From Sialis fuliginosa (taxonomy: Eukaryota > Arthropoda > Insecta > Megaloptera > Sialidae), in NCBI GenBank assembly GCA_961205875.1, contig OY540814.1, positions 620,001 through 684,000 on the forward strand: DNA of 64,000 nt, written 5' to 3'. Position numbers and translations under genes: made by a program. Within the stretch, counting starts at the first letter, position 1. Each line of letters begins with the position of its first letter. Of the stretch, positions 32,340 to 42,966 are shown in pieces. The notes below the pieces were generated by a model that did no database searches, was not told where the DNA came from, and saw only the letters and a list, made by a program, of their open reading frames with translations.

Positions 32340-32567
32340 TTGAAAAAGTTTCAATTTTCGATTCCGAAACTTGCGCAAATTTACGTTTGCCCAAGTTTAC
32401 TTGAACGTGTGTGGCATGCCGCGTTTGAAGTTCAGTGGTATCCTAGCCGCCTGCTTGTATGCACGTCCTACGGTCGATTTTGCGCCAAAATTACGAGTGA
32501 GAGACGTGGAGTTCGAGAGAATTTGGAAGAATTTATAAATATTTACAGAAATGAACCATGTATTTAG
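32340..32567 (+). pseudogene. N-terminal part of a MADF-domain (Myb/SANT-like) transposon protein
   Basis: The open frame ends NLEEFINIYRNEPCI then stop. In the paralog (54737 copy) the same place reads NEPCIW-QIKNN-YHNRDKK, so the stop here replaces the conserved Trp. The pattern (L/F)-x-(E)-x3-Y-x3-P-C-(L/I)-W-x5-DYxxRD-K is the first half of a MADF domain, which binds DNA and in PIF/Harbinger elements helps carry the transposase to the ends. The frame upstream (HAAFEVQWYPSRLL) is not recognisable and is probably untranslated leader. Confidence 0.6.
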
Positions 32568-32871
32568 CAAATAAAAAATAATGACTATCACAATAGAGAT
32601 AAAAAATAATAAATAAATAGTTATGCCAGTCTTTGGGTGCGAATTTCAATTCATTTAATAAATTGATGTGCGAATAATGCTGCCTTTTTATTAACCAGTC
32701 TTTACAGCGTATAGTTCGGTTTCTTTTCAGTTTTTTTGTAGCAAATATTAAGCCAAATATTGCCAAAGCGTCATCAATAGATGCCATTACCGCAAAGCCA
32801 GGTGTGTTACTTGGACGGCCACTTTCATATAAATAATATCGTTCAAGCGAACTTGAGCCGTCTGTGGTCAC
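32533..32871 (-). pseudogene. N-terminal part of a HARBI1-like (PIF/Harbinger) transposase
   Basis: Residues 25-75 read FGLIFATKKLKRNRTI-RCKDWLIKRQ-HYSHINLLNELKF-APKDWHNYL. Insect HARBI1-like nucleases have this N-terminus: basic stretch, W-x3-W-L-x2-R, then H-x-L-L-x-E-L and D-x3-Y/F-L-R-M before the DDE nuclease domain. The frame breaks off after NYL at the internal deletion, so all catalytic residues are missing. The MTTDGSSSLERYYLY start may be native. The 54737 copy keeps GWLIKRQHYSHINLLNEL. Confidence 0.65.
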
Positions 32872-33099
32872 TCTCGAATAACGTTATACTTGTGCAAGTC
32901 TAAACTTGCGCAAATATATCGTAACGTGTATGGCTTGCTTAAGATTGTCAAGTTTGCATGATTTAAATTCAATCCATCTTCAAGCGGCTTGTACAATTAA
33001 AATGATTGCGCGAAATTATCCTACAGACCACTTGTACAAAAAGATGGATCATGCATGCTTGTCAAGTTTGCAGTTATGTTACGTGTTGTGTAGCCACCT

Positions 33100-33409
33100 T
33101 TTACCGTACACTAGAATCGAGTTAATGCTGATAAAGTGCGAGCCTCTACCGCACTTCACCAAATCGTATCATTTTGAGCTGTTGTTTATGTGAGCTGTCG
33201 CGTATCATAAACCGCGATTAGCGAAACAAAAACATGTCTGTGTACATTAATTATTGTTAAATACTGATACATGTTTTTACTTGACATTTATTATGAGATA
33301 TTTATTTTAATATTCTTATTGTTAATTGTCTGAGACGTTAAATGTACCGTTATAGCGTGTCATTCAGATTGTTAAAAGAAATACATTATTCAGTTTCTAT
33401 TTAATATTC
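33100..33409. other. Apparently unique interval
   Basis: Continues the host sequence interrupted at 31640 (GTGCGAGCCTCTACCGCAC). No gene recognised. Confidence 0.3.
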
Positions 33410-33413
33410 AGTA

Positions 33414-34113
33414 AGGCCCAGTTTCTCAATGTAAGTTTAAACTCCATGTCCCAGTTAACTAAAGTTTAAACAAAAAATGTGTTTCTCAATGTCCAGTTAA
33501 AAATTATGAGTTAATCTTAAGATTAACTTTTAACTGACGGATGAACTGTCAGTTTGAAATTAATTTTAGGTTAATCTTATGTTTTACTTTATAATATCAC
33601 AATTTGTTCGATTTTATCATGAAATAACATAGTATAACTAAATAATTATAATTATTTAGTTATAATACTGCAATTATTGTGTTTTTATAATTATTTAATG
33701 ATAAAATAATAAGAAATTGTGCTATTATATTAGTTAAACCTCGTGTGAGGTTTAACTCAAAAAGTTAAACCTCACATGAGGTTTAACTTTATAATAGCAC
33801 AATTTGTTATGATTTTATCATGAAATAACATAGTATAATTAAATAATTATAATTATTTAGTTATACTACTGCAATGATTGTATATATATAGTATATATTT
33901 AGTATAACAAAATTAAGTACAGTTCATTTTAAGATTAATGTAACAAAAAGCGCGTCAAATAGACCAATGGGCGTTCAGCTCTACTGCGCATGCGCAAGAG
34001 TTAAACTTATATTGAGAAACTGAATTGGTTTAAACTAGAGATTATGTGAAGTTTAAACCTCAGGTGAAGTTTAACGTAATCTGGAGTTTAACTTATATTG
34101 AGAAACTGGGCCT
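33414..34113. mobile_element. 700-bp TIR element, AGGCCCAGTTTCTCAATG ends
   Basis: Ends AGGCCCAGTTTCTCAATG / TATTGAGAAACTGGGCCT are flanked by AGTA (33410-33413, 34114-34117); TAA/TAG is the alternative reading. The terminal phrase TTTCTCAATG recurs inside at 33480 and 34005. Two palindromes AAACCTCACATGAGGTTTAA (33735-33790) and a duplicated AT-rich block (33590, 33785) fill the middle. Non-coding. Confidence 0.85.
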
Positions 34114-34221
34114 AGTATGTCTTTTATTTCAACTCTCCATAAAATATAGCGGTAAATACGGAGAGTCTGGGGGTACTCTGTCAAAAATTCTTAAAATCAC
34201 GTGTTGATGTGTTAGAATAGA

Positions 34222-34540
34222 CAGCGGCGAATTTACGTTAAGTGCCACTTTGGGGGAAAAAAAATTGCCGCCCCTCTACCAAGGGAAAATATAATTTATT
34301 TTTGATAGAAGTCAGAATTAACATATGAACTAAAAAGTGATAACTGTTTTTACAAGTGAGGTAGAATAGAATATAATATAAATTAAAATCTGAGGACCTT
34401 TTTTTTTAGTCGCGCTACTAATTTTTTGTCTTCCTTTTTTTTTTGGAATGTTGTGTATTAAACTAATAAAAACTAAAGAATCTGCCGCCCCCCAAAATTG
34501 TGCCGCCCTGAGTAGTAGCCCATACCTAAATCCGTCACTG
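34222..34540. mobile_element. 319-bp hAT-type MITE
   Basis: Ends CAGCGGCGAATTTACG / AAATCCGTCACTG. Duplication AGAATAGA / AGAATAGG (7 of 8). GCCGCCC words near both ends. Confidence 0.85.
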
Positions 34541-34613
34541 AGAATAGGGTAGATTATGCTGTAGGTACCTGTACATAATATTATTTATAAGTGCATAGAC
34601 AGAAATTCATAAA

Positions 34614-34628
34614 CCTAACCTAACCTAC
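34614..34628. repeat. Short interstitial CCTAA tract
   Basis: Two and a half CCTAA units after AAA. Too short to be certain of telomeric origin on its own. Confidence 0.5.
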
Positions 34629-34676
34629 CTGGACTACTCTAACTTAAACTAAATTATATTAATATACAGGATGATT

Positions 34677-35821
34677 CAGTGCTGTCGTGCCAAACTTGAA
34701 CAGTAAATTAAGAGAAATATTTTAAGCAAAAAACATTATATGAACATGTGTCCGGAAATTTTTCGTAAGGGGACTACAGCCCTCCAAAGATTTTATTCAA
34801 AATTAGTTTTTATTTAATATCTGGAGACCCCATTGTGCTAAAGTTATGAAATTTGATACAAGGTTTAGTATTAATAAGTGTTATCGATTTCCAGTATTGA
34901 GCAATTATAATTTAGATCAGGGCTGTATGGGGCAAGTGGGCCCATCGAATTTTATCTAGTATTTTTTTGTTCTTTAATTTTTTCCTAAATTAGACACTTG
35001 AATAAGATTCTATGGCATAAAATACACAAAAATATACTTTGCTCAATTATCATAGGATAAACCGTTTACGAGAAATATGGATGCAAAAGAAAGGATGCAG
35101 AATTTTACTTAATACGGATGCTTCAAATTACAAAAAAATATTTTTATATTCTTGTTCTATGATAAAAAATAAGACAAAAAAATAATAAAAATATACCTCC
35201 AAAAATCATCCTTACCAACAAATAGCCATTTTAAGTATAGCTTTCTAGTTATGTTAGTAAATTACATGCAACATTAATAGAACTGGCTATAGGTCTAAGA
35301 GGACATAAACTTTTTTCTTACCTTTAATCAAAGAACAGGAATATAAATTTATTTTGTTTAATTTGAAGCATCCGTATTAAGTAAAATTCTGCACGCTTTA
35401 TTTTGCATCGATATTGCTCGTAAACGGTTTATCCTATGATAAATGAGCAAAGTATGTTTTTGTGTATTTTGTCTCATACAGTCTTATTCAAATTTTTAAC
35501 TCAGGAAAAAATTGAAGAACAAAAAATACTGGATAAAAATCGACGGGCCCCCTGGGCACATACAACCCTGGTCAAAATTACTATTGGTTGATACTGGATA
35601 TAGATAACACTTATTAATACTAAACCCTGTATCAAGTTTCATAACTATGGCACAATGGGTTCTCAAGATATTAAATAAAAACTAATTTTGAGTAAAATCT
35701 TTGGAGGGCTGTAGCTCCTTCATGAAAAATTTCCGGACACATGTTCATATAATGTTTTTTGCTTAAAATATTTTTCTCGATGTACCGTTCAAGTTTGGCA
35801 CGACAGTACTGAATCACCCTG
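34677..35821. mobile_element. 1.15-kb palindromic TA-flanked element
   Basis: Ends CAGGATGATTCAGTGCTGTC / GACAGTACTGAATCACCCTG with TA on both sides (34675-34676, 35822-35823). Arms of ~480 bp and a central ~185-bp loop at about 35155-35340. A half copy is at 11285. Tc1/mariner-like by target and CAGG end. Confidence 0.9.
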
Positions 35822-35843
35822 TATATTAAATTATAAAAAAAAA

Positions 35844-36082
35844 AAACAACTTGTTTGTCTAAATGTCAAAAATTTAATAAAGAAAAAGTATTCTCGCAAG
35901 CTTTCGATTCACAGAATCATCGTTTCCAGTTTTTCTGTAGTCACATGAATATTGTTGAGATAACGACATCGTTCTCACATTTTGTTCTTCCTTAATAGCC
36001 TGACGATGATTCTGTGAATCGAAAGCTTGCGATTACTTTTTCTTTATTAAATTTTTCACGTTTAGACAAACGAGTTGTTTTT
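35844..36082. repeat. 239-bp hairpin element with hammerhead-like motif
   Basis: Arms of ~80 bp (AAAACAACTTGTTTGTC ... GACAAACGAGTTGTTTT) around a ~73-bp loop. The right arm (+) reads CTGACGA-T-GATTC-TGT-GAATC-GAAAG, the same plan as 15795-15836 but with a different sequence. Stem III/cleavage bases (GCTTGCGAT) do not fit a canonical hammerhead. Confidence 0.5.
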
Positions 36083-36296
36083 ATTTATATATTTAACGTC
36101 ACTATTAGTATATTATTAAATTATTAAATACAACACAGCTAAACGTGATGATTTATAAAAGTTGGTAACCCTGATCTAGTCACGCATGCGCGTCAACCCT
36201 ATTCTGAATAACTATATACGTGATTTTTCACAAATCTGACAGAGGACCCCCAGACTCTCCGTATTAGCCAATATAGCAAAAATTATATCTTAATAT

Positions 36297-39233
36297 ACGG
36301 TACTGGCACTAGTTATGGCCGCTATAAGAGCAAGGTTTACTGTTTTTGTGATTGATGGGCTTCTTTTTTATAATTATCATCAACTAGGAACAACTCACTC
36401 TTTATTTAATCAATTTAATTACCAAAGTCCACAAATATAGTTTGTTTTTTTAAATTGTAACCTTCCATTTTATTTTATTTTCTCCAGTAATGAATAAAGT
36501 AAAACCAGTAAGGAACACTTGCTAATGAATACAAAATGATAAGTACCTACTACGACAGAAAAGATATAAAAGAAAGAATCGTCAAATTTGAAACAATGTA
36601 AAGCAGTTTCTATGATAATATAATAATTAATAAATAAATTATACTAATACACTGCTTGTCACAATTAGTGGGACACTTTTTCAATGTAACACAGTTTTGG
36701 TAAAAATTGTCATATTAATATGAAAATTCATAAAAATCATTAGTATGATGTTGTTTCAAAGCCCAAAGAGTAAAAACTTTGTACGTGCATCGATAGCGGG
36801 TGTACAACCCTTGGAGGGGTGACAAATTCAAGTATTGAAAAAAAAGTTTAAAAACTGTTTATTTCAAGATAATGATAAAATTCACATTAATTTTTATACG
36901 TAGAACTTATTTGAACCCTAAAGGTATAAACTATATTTTTAAATCAATATTTAATTCTATTTATCACCTGTTATCATCCCCTAAATTTAGGTTATTAGAA
37001 ATATAGGAAAATATGAAAGAAATTTTAAAAATCTTCAAGGGTTGTTAGAAATAATCATAATAAATATAAATTTGCAATTTCAATAAAATTCAGTAATTTT
37101 CAACCACTTTTCTACCCTTTAATATTCAACCCCCTGTGTATTACAATTAATTCGAACAACGTAGGTAAAGATAAATTTTTGAAATTTACAAAATAGGTAG
37201 TAAACAGTATACACAACGGTACTGTGTGTTAAAAACACAATAAAATTATAAGGGTAGGCATCAACCCTTAAATACTAAACCGCCCCAAATAGTAAGGTAG
37301 AATATTAAATTTAAGTGTGATTATATGAGAAATCAATTAATGCTCTTATTTGCAGATTTTTGTGAAAATTTTGTGCACCACAATTCACCCCTACGGATGT
37401 AGCTACCCTAAATTAAAAAAAAAAAAACACTTTTTTTAAAACATCGTATCTAAAAATTCAGTGGAATTTTTTTATCATCCTTTCGTAATATAAAAGGCCG
37501 ACATTTGATCTTTCCACCCCGGGAAAATTAAAACAATACACTATCAGGAACTACCCTTAAATTATTATTTCTTAAAAATAAAATAAATTTTATTTCAATT
37601 AATATTGAAAATATAGATATCTATGGAAATTAATGGACAATTTACGAGTTTGGCTCAAATTAATCCAATCGTTTTGACACGTTTCTGATAATGTATTGTT
37701 TTAATTTTACCGGTAACGAAAGAACAAATGTCAGCCTTTTATATTACGAAAGGATGAAACAAAAATACCACGGACTGTCTAGATACCATATTTAAAAAAA
37801 TGTGTATATTTTTTTAAATTGAGGGTACCTATATCCGTAGGGGTGAATTGTGGTGAACAAAATTTTCAAAAAAATTGTCAAATAACAGCTTTAATTAATT
37901 TTTTCATAAAATCGCAATTGAATTCAATTTACAACCCTATTATCGGGGGTGATTTAGTTTTTAAGGGTTGATGACTACCCTTAAAACTTATTTGTGTTTT
38001 TTAACATACAATTCTGTTGTATACACACTTTACTACACATTCAGTAAATTTCAACGTCTCAGAACGATTGAATTAATTTGAGTCAAACTTATGAAATACT
38101 CGTAAATTGTCCATTAATTTCCATAGATACCTATATTTTCAATATTAATTGAAATAAAATTTATTTTATTTTTAAGAAATAATAATTTAAGGGTAGTTCC
38201 TGATAGTGTATTGTTTTAATTTTACCGGTGTAGAAATATCAAATATCGACCTTTTATATTACGAAAGGATGATAAAAAAATTCCACTGAATTTTTAGATA
38301 CGATGTTTTTAAAAAAGTGTTTTTTTTTTTAAATTTAGGGTAGCTACATCCGTAGGGGTGAATTGTGGTGCACACAATTTTCACAAAAATCTGCAAATAA
38401 GAGCATTAATTGATTTCTCATATAATCACACTTAAATTTAATATTCTACCCTACTATTTGGGGAGGTTTAGTATTTAAGGGTTGATGCCTACCCTTATAA
38501 TTTTATTGTGTTTTTAACACACAGTACCGTTGTGTATACTGTTTACTACCTATTTTGTAAATTTCAAAAATTTATCTTTACCTACGTTGTTCGAATTAAT
38601 TGTAATACACAGGGGGTTGAATATTAAAGGGTAGAAAAGTGGTTGAAAATTACTGAATTTTATTGAAATTGCAAATTTATATTTATTATGATTATTTCTA
38701 ACAACCCTTGAAGATTTTTAAAATTTCTTTCATATTTTCCTATATTTCTAATAACCTAAATTTAGGGGATGATAACAGGTGATAAATAGAATTAAATATT
38801 GATTTAAAAATATAGTTTATACCTTTAGGGTTCAAATAAGTTCTACGTATAAAAATTAATGTGAATTTTATCATTATCTTGAAATAAACAGTTTTTAAAC
38901 TTTTTTTTCAATACTTGAATTTATCACTTTCCATTTTTCACCCCTCCAAGGGTTGTACACCCGCTATCGATGCACGTACAAAGTTTTTACTCTTTGGGCT
39001 TTGAAACAACACCATACTAATGATTTTTATGAATTTTCATATTAATATGACAATTTTTACCAAAACTGTGTTACATTGAAAAAGTGTCCCACTAATTGTG
39101 ACAAGCAGTGTATTTAGTTTAAATGTCCACCATTTTGACACCTATTGGCCTTCAAATCATCAAATCACGCTGTAAGACAGTTAAATGCATATAGATTAAT
39201 ATTCAGAAATGGTAGTAATCAAATATCAATATG
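36297..39233 (+). mobile_element. GTTATGGCC element, copy B, split by a 2.46-kb palindrome
   Basis: Left end CGGTACTGGCACTAGTTATG; interior AATTACCAAAGTCCAC; resumes after 39112 with TTTAGTTTAAATGTCCACC and fades near 39233, so its right end is lost. Confidence 0.8.
36650..39110. mobile_element. 2.46-kb palindromic TA-flanked element
   Basis: Ends CACTGCTTGTCACAATTAG / CTAATTGTGACAAGCAGTG, TA at 36648-36649 and 39111-39112. The GTTATGGCC copies at 39722 and 49187 lack it at this point. Arms of ~1.03 kb are nearly identical. The centre (37680-38040) is a diverged third copy of part of the right arm, so the palindrome is asymmetric. CACTGC...GGGACACTTTTT ends fit Tc1/mariner-type elements. No transposase. 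Confidence 0.93.
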
Positions 39234-39234
39234 C

Positions 39235-39719
39235 GCCAGTTAAAAATTAATAACCCCATTTAAAAATCACCCTAATATACCTACTACCTACCCCAATTTA
39301 CAGTTCTTGCAAGCTTGCAAATTTGTTAGCACCAACTTCAACTGATTTTTTTCAATTATTGATAATCTATGAAGTATACTTTACTTCATATCTGAACACA
39401 AAAGAAACAAATCGTTGAAAGAATGACCTGATGAAGTATAATAAACAACATGAGATGAAGTCAAGTAGGTAGCCGTATACAAAAAATAATATCATATATT
39501 TTCTTAATCAGCACAATTGTCGTATCTAAACTAAATACATAACTGTTTACTAGAAGAAATTCCTAGAAATTATATTAGATTATTATTTAATAAATGATAC
39601 ATGGAAATGCAATTAGCCAGAAGGGGTAAACAAATTAAAATATCAAATTTTAGTTGCATCATTATCATAATTCAATCCCTTAAAGATAGTGAAACCTATC
39701 ATAAAAAACATAAAATAGG
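39235..39719. other. Unannotated AT-rich interval
   Basis: No gene or repeat match recognised. Confidence 0.3.
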
Positions 39720-39721
39720 TA

Positions 39722-40292
39722 AGGTAAAGGAACCAGTTATGGCCGCTATAAGAGCAAGTTTCGGGTTTTTTGATTAATGGGGTTGTTTTTTATAATTATC
39801 ATGAACTCATGTTACTAATAAAACAACTAACTCTTTATTTAATCAATTTAATTACCAAAGTCCGCAAATATAGTTTTTTTTTTTAAATTATAGCCTTTTA
39901 TTTTGTTCATGTTTTTTCTCCAGAAATGGCAAAGATAAAACCAGTAATGAGCACGCAGTGATGGATACTTGCTAATGATTACAAAATGATAAGTACTACG
40001 ACACAAAATATATAAAAGAAATAATCGTCAAATTTGAAACAATATAAAACAGTTGCTATGATAATATAATAATTAATTAATTAATTATACTAATAATAAT
40101 TAGTTTAAATGTCCACCATTGTTGACACCTATTGACCGATTGTCATCAAATCACGCTGTAAGACAGTTAAATGTATATAGATTAATATTTAGTAATTTTA
40201 GTAATCAAATATCAACAAATATTTCTAATTCAGTACATTTAATTAAAAATTCGCCATTACTGGGGTCCTTGCCAAGACTGGTGACACTACCT
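39722..40292 (+). mobile_element. GTTATGGCC element, copy C (full length, 571 bp)
   Basis: Ends AGGTAAAGGAACCAGTTATG and GACTGGTGACACTACCT, between TA dinucleotides (39720-39721, 40293-40294). Inner landmarks: GGCCGCTATAAGAGCAAG, CAATTTAATTACCAAAGTCC, GAGCACGCAGTGATGGA, AATCACGCTGTAAGACAG. Copies: 30431, 36297, 49187, 56113, 58710. It has no transposase; the 74-codon ORF at 40119 is not conserved in the others. Confidence 0.85.
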
Positions 40293-40294
40293 TA

Positions 40295-41625
40295 TAGAAA
40301 AAAATGTTTAGACAAGAATTTAATCAATCAAAATAAATTTTAAAAAACGACTGAAAAATCAGTAAAATTTGTTCATATTTAACTATAAAAATGCAAGAAA
40401 GAATGTCCTAATAATTTATTTTATGTAAAAAAATTCACAGTTTAAAAATATTTTTGGTCTCATTAACATGAAATATTTTTAAAGTTAGTAAATGCAGGTG
40501 AAACAAAAACCGCAAATATTTAATCGCACGCTACTGATTTGAGTATACCGCACTTTATTTTATACAAACATGTGATCGAAAGGCGTGACAAGGAGGACCA
40601 GACATTAATTAAATGAACTTCAGTAGCTGTAAATCTACAAAGAACATCTACGCGGTAAAGCGACAATTAAACGCAAAAAGTTTGTTTTTAAAATATATTC
40701 TTTGGTATTATCTCCACCCTCAATTGAAATACGGACTTGCGGCTTACTCTTTTAACTGATCAAATTTATTATGTACATTTAGTAATGTAACATACAAGTT
40801 CTCTACGGAATTTCAATGTTGTTTTAGATACAACCAAATATTTGCTCTTCTTTTAGTATTATGACAAATTCGTAAGTATATTTTTTCATGGTACTTGATC
40901 ATAAATTGTATTTTTTCCAGGTAGGTACATTAAATTAGCACAACAAATGTAGTACACATCGATAAAAGAAGAGTACTAAATTAATACGCAAAAAAATAAT
41001 TTATAACTCTTTTATTAAAAAAATTACGAGCGAGTGTGACAGCTTAAGATTTAAGTCAGCACACTCAAGTTAAATAAGGACAAATCTTAACAAATCAGGT
41101 GTCAAACATTTAGTAGTAATTTATAACTCGCATTAGACAAATCAGAAGCAATTATTTATCAATGTATTCGAAAACAAGCATGAGTGGGCGCTGACTTAAC
41201 ACTTAAATTAACAAACATGCGTCGAATTGATCGCTCGAAAACGAAATTCGCATAAATATATTTAGTGCTAATTTAATACTAGGTACGAAAAAAACTACCT
41301 TCGTGCGATAGGTTGTATTTTAGCGCATATGTGCTAGCTTAGTGTTTAAGTTAGCACACATCATTGTCGAAAACGCAACCAAAGTGGTGTACTAAATTAG
41401 TGCATATTTAGTGCTAATTTCGTACGATATTAAAAAAATTATAACTTAACGCTTAATTTTGACAAATTAAAAATCCTTTTACGTGAAAATGCTAACTTCA
41501 TTCTTATACGAACCTCTAAAATTAAGCTGACCTAACTATACTTGGCGTCCTTAAAATTCAAAATTGACTTCAATTTTCTTTAGCTTCATTAATATCGTAT
41601 TATTTGTTAAAAAAATAAATAGAAA
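40295..41625. other. Long interval without a recognised gene
   Basis: Mostly single-copy in the window. Between 40960 and 41430 the words TTTAGTGCTAATTT, AGCACACT and AAGTTAGCACAC recur in both orientations with roughly 140-bp spacing, suggesting an old, worn repeat without clear ends. Confidence 0.35.
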
Positions 41626-41627
41626 TA

Positions 41628-41694
41628 CAGTGGCACCTCGTTAGTACGTTCTTAAAGGGACTGGGGGAAAACACGTACTAACGAGATTTTACTG
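41628..41694. mobile_element. 67-bp pogo/Tigger-like MITE
   Basis: CAGTGGCACCTCGTTAGTAC and CGTACTAACGAG ... TTTTACTG between TA dinucleotides (41626-41627, 41695-41696). CAGTG-x-ACCTCG ends are typical of pogo/Tigger. Little more than the two ends remains. Confidence 0.75.
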
Positions 41695-41843
41695 TATCTA
41701 CTCACTTTTTATTTTTCTTTTGAAGCTGAGATACGTGGTTACATTTTATAATTAATTTGTGAGCTTTAACATCAATTTACAATACTAAAGAATAAAACAA
41801 AAGAGTAAAAAAATTACAGAAAACAGATTTTTATAATTGCACG

Positions 41844-42224
41844 CAGGGCTTCGAACTGGAACTGAACCGAAAACCGGAAAAACCGTTGTTTTTTGCCGGA
41901 ACGAAAACCGAAACAGAACCGAAATAAAAATATCGGTTTTTACGGTTCAGTACATGTTAAAATACGCGCGTTAACATGATCTTATTTCCCACTTCAATTG
42001 TCGTTCGGACTATCATACAAGTACCATAAAATAATCTAAATTATGGTAGAACATTTTTTTTTAATACAAATAATTTTTTTTTTAATTAATCACTCGGAGC
42101 TGAACCGAAAACCGAAAAAACCGTTACTTTTTGCGGAACGAAAACCGGAACCGAACCGAAATATATTTTTTTGCTCGAACCGGAACGAAAACCGAAACGA
42201 AAAAAATAACGGTTCGAAACCCTG
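41844..42224. mobile_element. 381-bp hAT-type MITE (CAGGGCTTCGAAC)
   Basis: Ends CAGGGCTTCGAACTGG / GGTTCGAAACCCTG, exact 8-bp duplication ATTGCACG (41836-41843, 42225-42232). Same family as 9965 and 15358. Confidence 0.95.
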
Positions 42225-42232
42225 ATTGCACG

Positions 42233-42964
42233 TCGCTTCAAACCCGCCCTAAAAAACAAAACTAAATTTTGAAGGTGCAAAAAGTAATAATTCCTCCTTC
42301 CTCTCAAAAATTTGGGGGCTTAAGTACCCCCCCCCCCCCCGTTCCCACGGCTCCGTCACCACTGTCTATTATACAGATTGCTTTTGTTCTGGCATGTAAA
42401 AAAAAAACAACATAAAATATCTAATTAAAAATGTTTTTTATTCAATTTTCGTAAGCAGATAGTAGGTGCCTATAAAAGTCAATTACCTCAAAATCAGAAT
42501 GAATTTATTTGTTGTTGTTAAAATATGGTAAATTTGTAGACCGATATTATTTCTTATAAAATAATAAAAGGATAAATACGATACAGGGACAGAAATAGAA
42601 TTCAATTTCTTTATGAAATACTTTTACAATCTAGAACAGAAAAGTTACGCAGTCACGCAATTCATATAAATATTTTTTGTATTATGTATTTCAATGATTA
42701 TTTTTTAATTTATTTCCGAAAACATTTCGGCAAAATCCTGAAGAATAATCACAAGTCAAGTAAGTTCGTTTCCTATTCGAGTTATGCATTTCTTATTTGA
42801 CTCCTGTAACCTTTACGTGATAACACCGTTAGTGAATCAAATAGAGAGAGAAGAAAATACAATTTTCTGTCGTATATTTTATAAACATTTTCTACAGATT
42901 TTTTTTTTAATTTAAGTTATTGGCCATCAGGCGTAGCCCCTCAGCCAAACTTGAATTGTATATA
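42233..42964. other. Unannotated interval with a C14 run
   Basis: Poly-C at 42327-42340. CGGCTCCGTCACC just after may be the worn end of a CAGTGACGGA hAT element. No gene recognised. Confidence 0.3.
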
Positions 42965-42966
42965 TA

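Larger units (their letters stand above)
32285..32939. mobile_element. Non-autonomous PIF/Harbinger derivative, copy 1
   Basis: Paralog of 54737-55391. From the left it holds a plus-strand MADF-gene start (32340-32567), a deletion joint near 32590-32620, and a minus-strand HARBI1-like transposase start (32533-32871). Autonomous PIF/Harbinger elements carry exactly these two genes, a DDE transposase and a MADF/Myb-like protein. The right end has a CTTGTGCAAG / CTTGCGCAA inner hairpin and ATGGCTTGC before TTA. Confidence 0.8.
31640..33099. mobile_element. Outer TIR element AGGTGGCTACACACG hosting two insertions
   Basis: Ends AGGTGGCTACACACGTAAC / GTGTAGCCACCT. The right end is followed by TTTA, so the duplication is not exact. 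Just inside each end lies TTGACAAG...GATGG / GCTTGTCAAGTTTGC. Repeat Y (31692-32284) and a PIF/Harbinger derivative (32285-32939) are nested inside. Its terminal words resemble those of the Harbinger derivative (CACACACGTTAC), so the two may be related families. Confidence 0.7.
34155..36264. mobile_element. TIR element ATACGGAGAGTCTGGGGG with three nested insertions
   Basis: Ends ATACGGAGAGTCTGGGGG / CCCCCAGACTCTCCGTAT, with TA beside the right end. Inside lie a hAT MITE (34222), a palindrome (34677) and a hairpin element (35844). Without them about 560 bp remains, including CACGTGTTGATGTG / CACGTGATTTTTC. Confidence 0.8.
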
